This document shows, in pieces, positions 45,461 to 53,148 of a DNA stretch of 64,000 nt. The notes below the pieces were generated by a model. That model was given only the letters and a program-made list of their open reading frames with translations. It was not told the DNA's origin and ran no database searches. The translations under genes were made by a program, and so were the position numbers. Position 1 is the first letter of the stretch; each line of letters starts with the position of its first letter. This DNA comes from Nonomuraea spiralis (GTDB lineage Bacteria; Actinomycetota; Actinomycetes; Streptosporangiales; Streptosporangiaceae): NCBI RefSeq assembly GCF_014648435.1, contig NZ_BMRC01000001.1, forward strand, positions 10,481-74,480, written 5' to 3'.

Positions 45461-45634
45461 GATCGTCTCGGCAGCGGGGTCGGGTGGGGTCGGCGAACCG
45501 GTTCCCTGCTTTCCAGCCGCCGCGCACTCAAACGTACGCAACCCGGCGGCATGACGGCCACAGGACCGGGTAGCGCCATAGAAGCGGAAACTTCCGGCAC
45601 GCCCCTGGTCCCGAGACCCATCCGGAGGCTGACG

Positions 45635-46066
45635 ATGCGGCAAGGCCGCGACAACCAGAGCAAAGGCTCCGACATCCACGTCGACCACCACTTCGACCAC
45701 CACTTCGACCAGCGCCTCGGCCCTCGCGTCGACCCTCGTGTCGGCCGGCGCGTCGACCGTCGTAGAGGCGGCGGGCAGGTCACGGGGGTCGCGGGCGGCC
45801 TGCTGGGCAGGGCGGCGTTGTGGCCGGCCTCCGTGCTGACCGCCGCCGTGACCGCCGACCTGCTGCGGCGCCGGTTCACCCCGGCCCGGCTGCGGCTGGC
45901 GGCGGCCGCGTACGGGCTGCTCGAACGTACGGGTGTGCGCCCGGCCCGCCCGCGGCTCACCGACCGGCAGCGGCTGGAGCGCCAGTTGCTGACCTGGCGC
46001 CAGGCCCACCCCGACACGTCGTGGTCGCCGGGCCGGGTGGGCCCGGCCGGCACCGGCGGCGGCTGA
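45635..46066 (+). CDS. Hypothetical protein with repetitive N-terminus
   Basis: A 143-residue protein with no recognised family. Residues about 15-45 (HVDHHFDHHFDQRLGPRVD and following) come from degenerate 9- to 15-base DNA repeats at about 45680-45765. The remainder has one weakly hydrophobic helix (ALWPASVLTAAVTADLL) and basic helices. ATG 45635 is supported by GGAGG (45624-45628). It is divergent from the RsbW-like gene. Confidence 0.5.
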   Translation: MRQGRDNQSKGSDIHVDHHFDHHFDQRLGPRVDPRVGRRVDRRRGGGQVTGVAGGLLGRAALWPASVLTAAVTADLLRRRFTPARLRLAAAAYGLLERTGVRPARPRLTDRQRLERQLLTWRQAHPDTSWSPGRVGPAGTGGG

Positions 46067-46106
46067 CCGTCCGGGTCGCCGGTCACCCCGCCGGTGACGC
46101 CGCCGG

Positions 46107-46424
46107 TCACCCTGGACCGGCGGCGGCCTGGCGGGCGGTCTCGGCGATCGCCCGCAGGGCTTCGAGGTGCCCGGCGAGGGCGTCGCGGCCCTGCGGCGTG
46201 AGGGAGAGCCACGTGCGCGGGCGCTTGCCGACGTATCCCTTGCGGACGTTGACGTAGCCCGCCTCCTGAAGGGCGGAGACGATCCGGCTGACGCTGGCGT
46301 CGGAGATCTCGGCGTAGTCGCGCACCGCGCCGAACTCGGCCTCCAGCGCGCCGGACAGGAACGCCATGACGGTCAGCCGCGTAGGGTGCTGGATGACGTC
46401 GTCCAGCCGGTGCTCACCGCTCAT
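46107..46424 (-). CDS. Winged-helix transcriptional regulator
   Basis: A 105-residue winged helix-turn-helix protein (HPTRLTVMAFLSGALEAEFG, then DASVSRIVSALQEAGYVNVR, then a wing TWLSLTPQGRDAL). It fits the MarR/ArsR-like group encoded next to small membrane proteins in actinomycetes. ATG 46424 lies eight bases after the stop of the membrane-protein gene, so they form an operon. AAAGTACTTT-type palindromes before that operon are likely its operator. Confidence 0.8.
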   Translation of the reverse strand: MSGEHRLDDVIQHPTRLTVMAFLSGALEAEFGAVRDYAEISDASVSRIVSALQEAGYVNVRKGYVGKRPRTWLSLTPQGRDALAGHLEALRAIAETARQAAAGPG

Positions 46425-46432
46425 GGGCTCGC

Positions 46433-46876
46433 TCAAGGGCGTGATCCTCCCCGGGCGGTGACGGCCCACAGCGCGGCCCCGCCCAGCACGGCGGCGCACA
46501 CCGCGCCCCCGCCCTGCCCGAATGGCACGGCCGCCGGCCAGCCCAGCCCGTACGCGACCGCCGGGACGAGCTGGTTCAGCAGCCGCCGGCGCGGCGAGCC
46601 GCTCGGCATGGTGACGACCCCGCCACGGCTGACCACCGCCGCGTGCACGCCCAGGAAGGCCACCAGGACGACGATCCCCGCGGTCAGCACCGGAACCTGC
46701 TGCGCCCACGGCCCGGTCAGCAACCCGAACCCGGCCGCGAACAACACCCCGCGAGTGGGCGCGAACCAGGCGGGGGCGGGGGGCCGTGCACGGGCGGCCG
46801 CGCGGGCCGCGCCGGCCAGCCGCAGCGCCTGGTGGGCGGCCTGCGCGTCGATCGCGCCGGACTCGTGATCGCTCAT
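46433..46876 (-). CDS. Membrane protein co-transcribed with the winged-helix regulator
   Basis: A 147-residue protein with an acidic cytoplasmic-looking start, an alanine-rich helix and about four hydrophobic segments (GVLFAAGFGLLTGPWA, PVLTAGIVVLVAFLGV and two later ones). Similar proteins accompany winged-helix regulators in actinomycetes, but the function is unknown. GAGGGAGCC precedes ATG 46876. The promoter region holds several inverted repeats. Confidence 0.68.
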   Translation of the reverse strand: MSDHESGAIDAQAAHQALRLAGAARAAARARPPAPAWFAPTRGVLFAAGFGLLTGPWAQQVPVLTAGIVVLVAFLGVHAAVVSRGGVVTMPSGSPRRRLLNQLVPAVAYGLGWPAAVPFGQGGGAVCAAVLGGAALWAVTARGGSRP

Positions 46877-46891
46877 GGCGGCTCCCTCGGT

Positions 46892-46934
46892 AAAAGTACT
46901 TTCACTGTAGCATCTACTTTTGTCTCGCAAAAGT
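46892..46934. promoter_or_regulatory. Cluster of AGTACTTT-type inverted repeats
   Basis: The region includes the perfect palindrome AAAGTACTTT (46893-46902), the spaced pair AAAAGTA (46892-46898) / TACTTTT (46915-46921), and ACTTTTG-TCTCG-CAAAAGT (46916-46934). The repeated ACTTTT core in both orientations suggests a multi-site operator, most likely for the winged-helix regulator of the adjacent operon. Confidence 0.6.
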
Positions 46935-46969
46935 GAGTGCCTGTGACGCGCCCTAATTTCAGCTAGTTT

Positions 46970-46982
46970 CCGAAACTTTCGG
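46970..46982 (+). promoter_or_regulatory. Inverted repeat CCGAAA-C-TTTCGG upstream of the esterase
   Basis: A perfect 6-base inverted repeat around one base, containing CGAAACTTTCG. This element is reported, as I remember it, before xylanase and other hemicellulase genes of actinomycetes. It lies 70 bases before the esterase start. Confidence 0.6.
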
Positions 46983-47051
46983 GGAAGTGTTGACATGTTT
47001 CGGAAGGGTTCTCAGACTGAGCGGCGACCCCCGCCCGGAAGGGAGAGCCCA

Positions 47052-49208
47052 GTGTTCAACAGCTGCAAGGCCCGTACGAGAGCCGTCGCCCTGGCGATGG
47101 CGGCGACGCTCTCGATCGTGGGAGCGGTGGCGGCGAGCCCGCCCGCGACCGCGGCCGCCGGCGTCGAGGACGAGGGCGCCGACTGCGCCGTCACCGGCCT
47201 GCCCGACGCCGGATCCCTGCCCACCGAGGCCAAGCTGCCCGACCCGTTCAAGAAGCTGGACGGCACCCGCCTGTCCACCCGCTCCGAGTGGCGCTGCCGC
47301 CGGGAGGAGATCAAGAAGCTGGCGGAGAAGTTCGTCTACGGCGAGAAGCCCCCGAAACCGGCGACCGTCACCGGAACGGTCTCCCGCACCGGCATCACCG
47401 TGAACGTCTCGAACAACGGCAGGAGCGGCAGCTTCTCGGCGAGCGTGGACGTGCCGAGCGGCACTGGCCCCTTCCCGGCCGTCGTCGTCGTGGGCGGGTT
47501 CGGCGCGGACACCGCCGCCATCAAGGCCGCCGGCGCCGCCGTCATCAGCTACGACCCCTACGCCGTCGGCAAGGAGGGCACGCCGCGCAGCAACAAGCAG
47601 GGCGCGTTCTACAACGTCTACGGCTCGTCCAGCAGCACCGGCCTGCTGCTCGCCTGGGCCTGGGGCGTGAGCCGGATCATCGACGTCATCGAGCAGTCCG
47701 GCGGCGGCGTGCTCAAGGCGGACGCGACCGGCGTCACCGGCTGCTCGCGGTTCGGCAAGGGCGCGTTCGTGGCGGGCGCGTTCGACCAGCGCATCGCCCT
47801 GACCATGCCGATCGAGTCGGGAAGCGCCGGCGTGCCGATCTTCCGCGGGATCCCCGGTGAGGGCGCCCAGAGCCTGAGCAGCGCGTACGGCGAGCAGCCG
47901 TGGCTCGGGGACGCGTTCGGCGCCTTCACGAGCAGCCCCGGCCGGTTGCCCGTGGACACGCACGAGATGGTGGCCATGGTCGCGCCCCGGGGGCTGTTCG
48001 TCATGGACAACCCGCACATCACGAACCTCGGCCCCCGCTCGGCGAGCGTGGCGGCCCTGGGCGGCGCGGAGGTCTACAAGGCGCTCGGCGCGGGCGAGAA
48101 CATCACCTACTGGTCCGACGTCCAGGACGGCACCCACTGCGCGAGTAGGCCCGAATGGCGTACCCCGCTCCAGCAGAACATCCAGAAGTTCCTGCTGCGC
48201 ACGGGCAGCGCGCCCGGCGCGATGCGCGTCTCGGCCAAGGCGGCGGGCAACCTGGCCGACTGGCGGACCTGGCAGACCCCGACGCTCGGCGACTCCGCCG
48301 ACACCACCCCGCCGAGCACGCCCGGCACCCCGGCCGTCTCCGGGGTGACCGCGAGCGGCGCCACGCTGACCTGGACCCCCTCCACCGACCAGGGCGGTTC
48401 CGGCCTGGCCGGCTACGACGTCCACCGCGAGCAGGGCGCCACCGACCCGCGACTCGGGCAGTCCACCGCCGCCTCCATCAGCCTCACCGGGCTGACCGCC
48501 GGCACGCAGTACCAGGTGTACGTACGGGCGCGGGACGGCGCGGGCAACCTGTCGGTCCCCTCGCAGCCGGTCACCTTCACCACGACCGCGGGCGGGGGCG
48601 ACACCTCGCCGCCGACCGCGCCGGCCGGACTGGCGGCCTCGGGCACGACGTCCACCGGCACCACCCTGACCTGGACGGCCTCCTCCGACGGCACCGGCGT
48701 CACCGGCTACGAGGTGCTGCGCGCGACCGGCGGCGGCACGTTCGCCCAGGTCGGAACGCCGGCCACGACCTCCTACACCGACACCGGCCTGAGCCCCGGC
48801 ACCGCCTACCGCTACCAGGTACGGGCCCGGGACGCGGCGGGCAACCTCTCACCCGTCTCCAACACCGTCGAGGTCACCACCTCGCCCGGCACGCCCACCG
48901 GAACCTGCGCGGCCGTACCCACCGTGCAGACCCAATGGGCCACCGGGTACGTCATCCAGCCGCTGACCGTCACCAACACCGGCACCTCGACGATCACCGG
49001 CTGGACCGTCACCTTCACGCTGCCGCCCGGCCACACGCTCACCGGGTCGTGGAACGGCGCCGTCACCGTCAGCGGGCGCACCGTGACCATCAGGAACGCC
49101 GCCCACAACGGCACCCTCGCCCCCGGGGCCGCCACCACCAGCCTCGGCTTCCAGGCCACCCGCCCGGACGGCGACACCACGCTCCCGTCCGGATACACCT
49201 GCGCCTGA
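47052..49208 (+). CDS. Secreted CE15 glucuronoyl esterase with FN3 and CBM2 modules
   Basis: A 718-residue exported enzyme. A signal peptide (about 1-36) leads to a CE15 catalytic domain (about 50-400) with the signature GCSRFGKGA: Ser232, Glu255 (MPIESGSAG) and His362 (DGTHC) form the presumed catalytic set. Two FN3 domains (about 420-510 and 520-610) and a C-terminal cellulose-binding CBM2-like module (about 620-718, bracketed by cysteines) follow. CE15 enzymes cleave ester links between lignin and glucuronoxylan. GTG 47052 is chosen for the GGGAG site seven bases upstream; ATG 46995 would add 19 residues before the signal. The upstream CGAAACTTTCG element fits xylan-linked control. Confidence 0.9.
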   Translation: MFNSCKARTRAVALAMAATLSIVGAVAASPPATAAAGVEDEGADCAVTGLPDAGSLPTEAKLPDPFKKLDGTRLSTRSEWRCRREEIKKLAEKFVYGEKPPKPATVTGTVSRTGITVNVSNNGRSGSFSASVDVPSGTGPFPAVVVVGGFGADTAAIKAAGAAVISYDPYAVGKEGTPRSNKQGAFYNVYGSSSSTGLLLAWAWGVSRIIDVIEQSGGGVLKADATGVTGCSRFGKGAFVAGAFDQRIALTMPIESGSAGVPIFRGIPGEGAQSLSSAYGEQPWLGDAFGAFTSSPGRLPVDTHEMVAMVAPRGLFVMDNPHITNLGPRSASVAALGGAEVYKALGAGENITYWSDVQDGTHCASRPEWRTPLQQNIQKFLLRTGSAPGAMRVSAKAAGNLADWRTWQTPTLGDSADTTPPSTPGTPAVSGVTASGATLTWTPSTDQGGSGLAGYDVHREQGATDPRLGQSTAASISLTGLTAGTQYQVYVRARDGAGNLSVPSQPVTFTTTAGGGDTSPPTAPAGLAASGTTSTGTTLTWTASSDGTGVTGYEVLRATGGGTFAQVGTPATTSYTDTGLSPGTAYRYQVRARDAAGNLSPVSNTVEVTTSPGTPTGTCAAVPTVQTQWATGYVIQPLTVTNTGTSTITGWTVTFTLPPGHTLTGSWNGAVTVSGRTVTIRNAAHNGTLAPGAATTSLGFQATRPDGDTTLPSGYTCA

Positions 49209-49226
49209 CCGTCCCGCCCTCCCCGT

Positions 49227-49805
49227 TCACGCCGGAGCGTCGTGCAGGTGGGAACGTTCGCCGTCGTGATCGAAGATGGTGAGCAGCTCCACCGGGCCGT
49301 CGTGGGCGCCGAGGGCGTGCGGGGTCATGGTCGAGAACTCGGCCGCGTCCCCCGCCTCGACCAGGACGGTCCGCTCGCCCAGCAGCAGGCGGGCCGTCCC
49401 GGACAGGACGGTGAACCACTCGCGCCCCGGATGCACCTTCAGGTCCTCCGGACCGGCCGGGCGCTCGGGCGTGATCCGCATCTTGGCGACCGTCACGCCG
49501 TGCAGGGAACGTTCGCGGGACAGCAGCCAGACGGTCATGCCCGGGTGGTCGCAGGGGAGCGGCCGGATCACTACGTCCTCGTCGTCGGCGGACTCCACGA
49601 GCTGGTCGAGCGTGGTGCCGAGCGCGCGGGCGATCGGTACGAGCTGGTCGAGGGCGATGCGGCGATGACCGGTCTCGATGCGGCTCAGATTGGACGGGCT
49701 CAGCCGGCAGCGCGCGGCCAGGGCGTCGAGTGACCAGCCGCGGGCCAGCCGCAGGCCGCGGATACGCCGCCGGACCACGGCGTCCAGGTCCAGTTCTTGC
49801 GTCAT
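49227..49805 (-). CDS. XRE-family regulator with cupin domain
   Basis: A 192-residue regulator: XRE helix-turn-helix at about 10-68 (ALAARCRLSPSNLSRIETGH) and a C-terminal cupin (about 110-185, VHPGREWFTVLSGTARLLLG). Such proteins sense small molecules through the cupin. ATG 49805 is the family start (MTQELDLDAVVRRRIRGLR). It is divergent from a methyltransferase gene, and repeats of TGCGTCAT in the gap may be the operator. Confidence 0.87.
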   Translation of the reverse strand: MTQELDLDAVVRRRIRGLRLARGWSLDALAARCRLSPSNLSRIETGHRRIALDQLVPIARALGTTLDQLVESADDEDVVIRPLPCDHPGMTVWLLSRERSLHGVTVAKMRITPERPAGPEDLKVHPGREWFTVLSGTARLLLGERTVLVEAGDAAEFSTMTPHALGAHDGPVELLTIFDHDGERSHLHDAPA

Positions 49806-49831
49806 AGGCAAGAGTGTATGCGTCATACGCA
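49799..49831. promoter_or_regulatory. Repeated TGCGTCAT / TGCGT-CAT-ACGCA site
   Basis: TGCGTCAT occurs twice (49799-49806, within the regulator start region, and 49819-49826). The second is part of the inverted repeat TGCGT-CAT-ACGCA (49819-49831). Its place between divergent genes suggests XRE-cupin binding. Confidence 0.5.
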
Positions 49832-49853
49832 GCATCCCCTTACCGTGGAAGGC

Positions 49854-50747
49854 ATGGAAGCACACCCTCACCACGCCCACGACCACGACCACGCCCATGA
49901 GCATGCGCACGGCGGCGAGTCCCGGCTGGCGGACATGCTCGACCTCGACGCCGAGCTGCTCGGAACCTACCTGGACGAGCTGACCGCCTGGGTCGCCGAG
50001 CAGGCGGCCGGCACCCCGCGCACGGTCGCCGACCTGGGCGCCGGCACCGGCACCGGCACGCTGGCCCTGGCCCGGCGGTTCCCGGCGGCCACGATCGTGG
50101 CGGTCGACCGGTCGCCGGTGATGCTCGACCGCGTGCGCGCGGCCGCGGTCGGCCGGGGGCTGGGGGAGCGGGTGCGCGCCGTACAGGGCGACCTGGACCT
50201 CGCGCTGCCCCCGGTCGGCCCGGTCGACCTGGTGTGGGCCGCCGCGTCGCTGCACCACGTCGAGGAGCCGGCGCGGCTGCTGCGCGAGGTCCACGCCGCG
50301 CTGAACCCCGGCGGGCTGCTGGCGGTCGTCGAGATGGACGGGCTGCCGCGCTTCCTGCCCGACGAGGCCGGGGCGGCGCTGGAGGTACGCTGCCGCGAGG
50401 CGGTGACGCGGGCGCGGACCGGCCCGGACGCCTACCCCGAATGGACGCCGCCGCTGACGGCGGCCGGATTCGAGGTGACCGCGCGACGCGACTTCCCGAT
50501 CGAGGTGGCCGCGCGGCGCGACTTCCCGATCGAGGTGGGGCCGTCGTCGCCGAGCGGCGTCCGCGGCGTCGCCCGGTACGCGCACGCCGTGTTCAGCGGC
50601 TACCGTTCCAGGCTCGACGGCCACCTGGCCGCCGCCGACCTCGCCGCGCTCGACCGCCTCCTCTCCGAGGACCACCCGGAGGCCCTGCGCCACCGCGACC
50701 TCGTCCTCCGCTCCACCCGGACCGCCTGGGCGGCCCGCCGGGCCTGA
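49854..50747 (+). CDS. SAM-dependent methyltransferase with His-rich N-terminus
   Basis: A 297-residue class I methyltransferase. Motif I is VADLGAGTGTGTLALARR, followed by IVAVDRSP and a LNPGGLLAVVEMDG strand. Residues 4-20 are a histidine/aspartate run (HPHHAHDHDHAHEHAHGG), possibly metal-binding. Near residues 210-228 the peptide ARRDFPIEVA is repeated, encoded by an in-frame 30-base tandem duplication. ATG 49854 follows a GTGGAAGG site. It is divergent from the XRE-cupin regulator, its probable controller. Confidence 0.82.
   Translation: MEAHPHHAHDHDHAHEHAHGGESRLADMLDLDAELLGTYLDELTAWVAEQAAGTPRTVADLGAGTGTGTLALARRFPAATIVAVDRSPVMLDRVRAAAVGRGLGERVRAVQGDLDLALPPVGPVDLVWAAASLHHVEEPARLLREVHAALNPGGLLAVVEMDGLPRFLPDEAGAALEVRCREAVTRARTGPDAYPEWTPPLTAAGFEVTARRDFPIEVAARRDFPIEVGPSSPSGVRGVARYAHAVFSGYRSRLDGHLAAADLAALDRLLSEDHPEALRHRDLVLRSTRTAWAARRA
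50481..50540 (+). repeat. In-frame 30-base tandem duplication
   Basis: Two adjacent 30-base units differing at very few bases (50481-50510 and 50511-50540) duplicate ten residues in the methyltransferase. Confidence 0.8.
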
Positions 50748-50757
50748 CCCGGCCGGC

Positions 50758-53049
50758 TCACCCGCCGTCCGGGCGCGCCTGGGAGGCGGGGTGCCCCTCC
50801 GGCGGGAGCAGGGCGGCGAGGGCGTCGTCGTACGAGCTCTCCAGCCAGTAGTCGGAGTGCCAGCGCGTCCGGGGCAGCGGCTCGTGCGGGCCCGGCCGGG
50901 CGGGGTCCCAGCAGAAACGGTCCACCGACCCGGCCGGCGCGGGCGGCGCGAACGGATCGGTACGGCCGAACACCGGCCCCCCGACCGGGTCGCTCAGCCG
51001 GTAGAGGTTGATCCAGGTCACCGTGGCCCGTACGGCGGCCAGCCCGGCCCGGCCGAAGTAGGCGGGGAAGAAGGCGGCGTACAGGCGGCGCAGCGGCGAG
51101 CCGTGGGTGAGCAGCCCGACCCGGCCCGCGACCTCCGGCCGCAGTTGCAGCACCAGCGCGGCGGCCAGCACGCTGCCCTGGCTGTGCCCCGACAGGACGA
51201 CCCGGTCCCGTTCGCCGTGGGTGAGCGTGTCCAGGCGGCCCACCAGCTCGGGGATCACACGTTCGGTGTAGCAGGGCGGGGCCAGCGGGTGGATGGCCCG
51301 CGGCCAGAAGGTGCAGATGTCCCACAGGATGCCGATCGTCCGGCGCAACCGGGAGTCGCCGAAGGTACGCCGGCCGAGCAGCACCAGCCCCACGACGACC
51401 GTGGTGAGCGCCCACGCGCCGACGGTGGCGAGCAGCCCCGCGACGCCGCCCTTCGGCGGGAGCAGCCGGGACAGGTTGATCACCGTCACGGCGGCGAACC
51501 CGGCCAGGCCGATCCACGTCACCAGCCCCAGCGCCGGCCCGGCCCGGTCGGTGAGCGAGGCCAGCGCCCACGTGTCGGCGACCGCGCAGCCGTTGGCCCG
51601 CCCGCCGTACGGCCCCTCCAGCCCGTCCCGCAGGGTGGCCGCGTACGCGCGGCGGATCCGCAGCAGGACGGCCGCCGCACAGCCGAGACCCACGGCCAGG
51701 ACGGGGATCAGCGCGGCCGTCCACCAGACCGAGTCGTCGAGGAAGAGCCTGCGGCCCACGGCCTCCCCGTGGGCCAGGGACTCCGGCGAGTCGGGCACGC
51801 CGAGGAAGGAGGCCGTCCAGAACGTCACGCCCAGGGCCAGGGCGTTCGCCGCGCCGGTGGCCGCCATCAGCACGAACCAGCCCGCCACCCCGCCCATCGC
51901 CCGCGGCTCGCCCGTACGGTCCAGGCGGGCCAGCCGCCACGTGCCGGCCAGGATGAGCACCGCCAGCACGACCGTCAGGGCGAACGGCACCGAACCCGCC
52001 CCCGGCGCGGCCGTGTGCCGCGCGGACGCCGCCGGCCCCGGCGGGATCCCGGCCAGCGCCGCCGCGAACGTGCCCGCGTAGGCCAGCAGGGCCAGCAGCC
52101 GCACCAGGACGCAGGCGCGGTCGAGCAGCCGCCCGCCGCGCTCGGGGGCGCCGGGATCGGCCCGGCGGGCGGTGCCCGGCAGCAGCACCAGCACCATCGC
52201 CGCGACCGCTGGCACCCCGTTGACCAGGGACAGCGCCAGCCCGGCGGCCGACCCCGCGAACGGCATCGACACGGCCACCCCGATCGAGGCGACCGAGAAG
52301 CCGACGTGCGCGGCCCGCAACCGTCCCACAGGCGCGCCGCCCTGCCACAACCGCGGCCGGGCCAGCAGCAGGTCAGGACGGGCCACGCCGTCGCGCGGCA
52401 TGGCCGTCTGCTCGTCGCGCTCCCACGTCCGCCGGGCCGCCGCCCACAGCAGGAGCACCACGACCAGCGGCACCAGCGAGGCGACGGCCAGCCGCGGCGA
52501 GTCGGCGGACGGCCACAGCGCGCCCATCCACCGCAGCCAGGCCGGAGCCGGGTCGAGGGTGCAGGCCCGGCCCGGGGCCGTGCACTGCCAGCCGACGAGG
52601 TCCACCGTGCACCTGGTCACGGCGCCCACCAGCGTGCCGGTGAGCAGCAGCGCGAACAGCCGCAACGCCGCCTCGACCGCATGCCGCAACCGCCGCGCGC
52701 TCTCCAGCCGGGCCCCCTCCGCGCAGGCCCCCTCCGGCCGGGGCAACATGAAGTAGGCCAGGTTGGCCAGCGAGAACGGCGACAACAGCAGCCACAGGGC
52801 GATGGTCCGCCCGCCCGAGGTGAGTCCGCCCCACGCGTACGCCTCGCGGTGGCGTACGCCGGGCACGTCCACGTGTTCGCCGGCCGGCTGCCCGGCGGGC
52901 CACCAGCGGCGGTAGAACCCGGTGGTGCCGTCGCCGGTGACCTGCCAGGGATGCGGGTGGTTGAGGATGTCCGCGGGAGGCGTGCCGGACACGCCGTGCA
53001 CCCGCAGCTCGGTCACGCCCTCGACAGTGGCGTCGAGAAAACCATCCAT
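50758..53049 (-). CDS. Large membrane protein with C-terminal alpha/beta hydrolase
   Basis: A 763-residue protein with an unusual layout. Residues 10-60 carry VTELRVHGVSGTPPADIL, resembling a hydrolase start with an HGVSG oxyanion loop. A long central part has about ten or more hydrophobic helices (about 85-550). The C-terminal region (about 590-740) has a lipase-like nucleophile elbow GHSQGS (Ser623). The hydrolase fold may therefore be split by membrane segments. Related integral membrane proteins exist in actinomycetes but I know of no assigned function. ATG 53049 is divergent from the acyltransferase gene. Confidence 0.6.
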   Translation of the reverse strand: MDGFLDATVEGVTELRVHGVSGTPPADILNHPHPWQVTGDGTTGFYRRWWPAGQPAGEHVDVPGVRHREAYAWGGLTSGGRTIALWLLLSPFSLANLAYFMLPRPEGACAEGARLESARRLRHAVEAALRLFALLLTGTLVGAVTRCTVDLVGWQCTAPGRACTLDPAPAWLRWMGALWPSADSPRLAVASLVPLVVVLLLWAAARRTWERDEQTAMPRDGVARPDLLLARPRLWQGGAPVGRLRAAHVGFSVASIGVAVSMPFAGSAAGLALSLVNGVPAVAAMVLVLLPGTARRADPGAPERGGRLLDRACVLVRLLALLAYAGTFAAALAGIPPGPAASARHTAAPGAGSVPFALTVVLAVLILAGTWRLARLDRTGEPRAMGGVAGWFVLMAATGAANALALGVTFWTASFLGVPDSPESLAHGEAVGRRLFLDDSVWWTAALIPVLAVGLGCAAAVLLRIRRAYAATLRDGLEGPYGGRANGCAVADTWALASLTDRAGPALGLVTWIGLAGFAAVTVINLSRLLPPKGGVAGLLATVGAWALTTVVVGLVLLGRRTFGDSRLRRTIGILWDICTFWPRAIHPLAPPCYTERVIPELVGRLDTLTHGERDRVVLSGHSQGSVLAAALVLQLRPEVAGRVGLLTHGSPLRRLYAAFFPAYFGRAGLAAVRATVTWINLYRLSDPVGGPVFGRTDPFAPPAPAGSVDRFCWDPARPGPHEPLPRTRWHSDYWLESSYDDALAALLPPEGHPASQARPDGG

Positions 53050-53085
53050 ACCCGCCAGGATCAGGTCAGAGCACCCGCCGACACC

Positions 53086-53103
53086 TGAGTAAGGGTGTAC
53101 TCA
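53086..53103. promoter_or_regulatory. Inverted repeat TGAGTA-N6-TACTCA
   Basis: A perfect 6-base inverted repeat in the 99-base gap between divergent genes, 46 bases before GTG 53149. TACGTT (53136-53141) is seven bases before that GTG and would fit a leaderless -10 element. Confidence 0.45.
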
Positions 53104-53148
53104 AGGCCCTGCCTCGCCGACGATCGACATGCCGATACGTTGGTGTGC

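Noticed and set aside
46082..46098. GTCACC/GGTGAC hairpin between convergent genes as a terminator
   Set aside because: The stem is only 6 bases and lies within direct repeats of the same bases, so it is not convincing.
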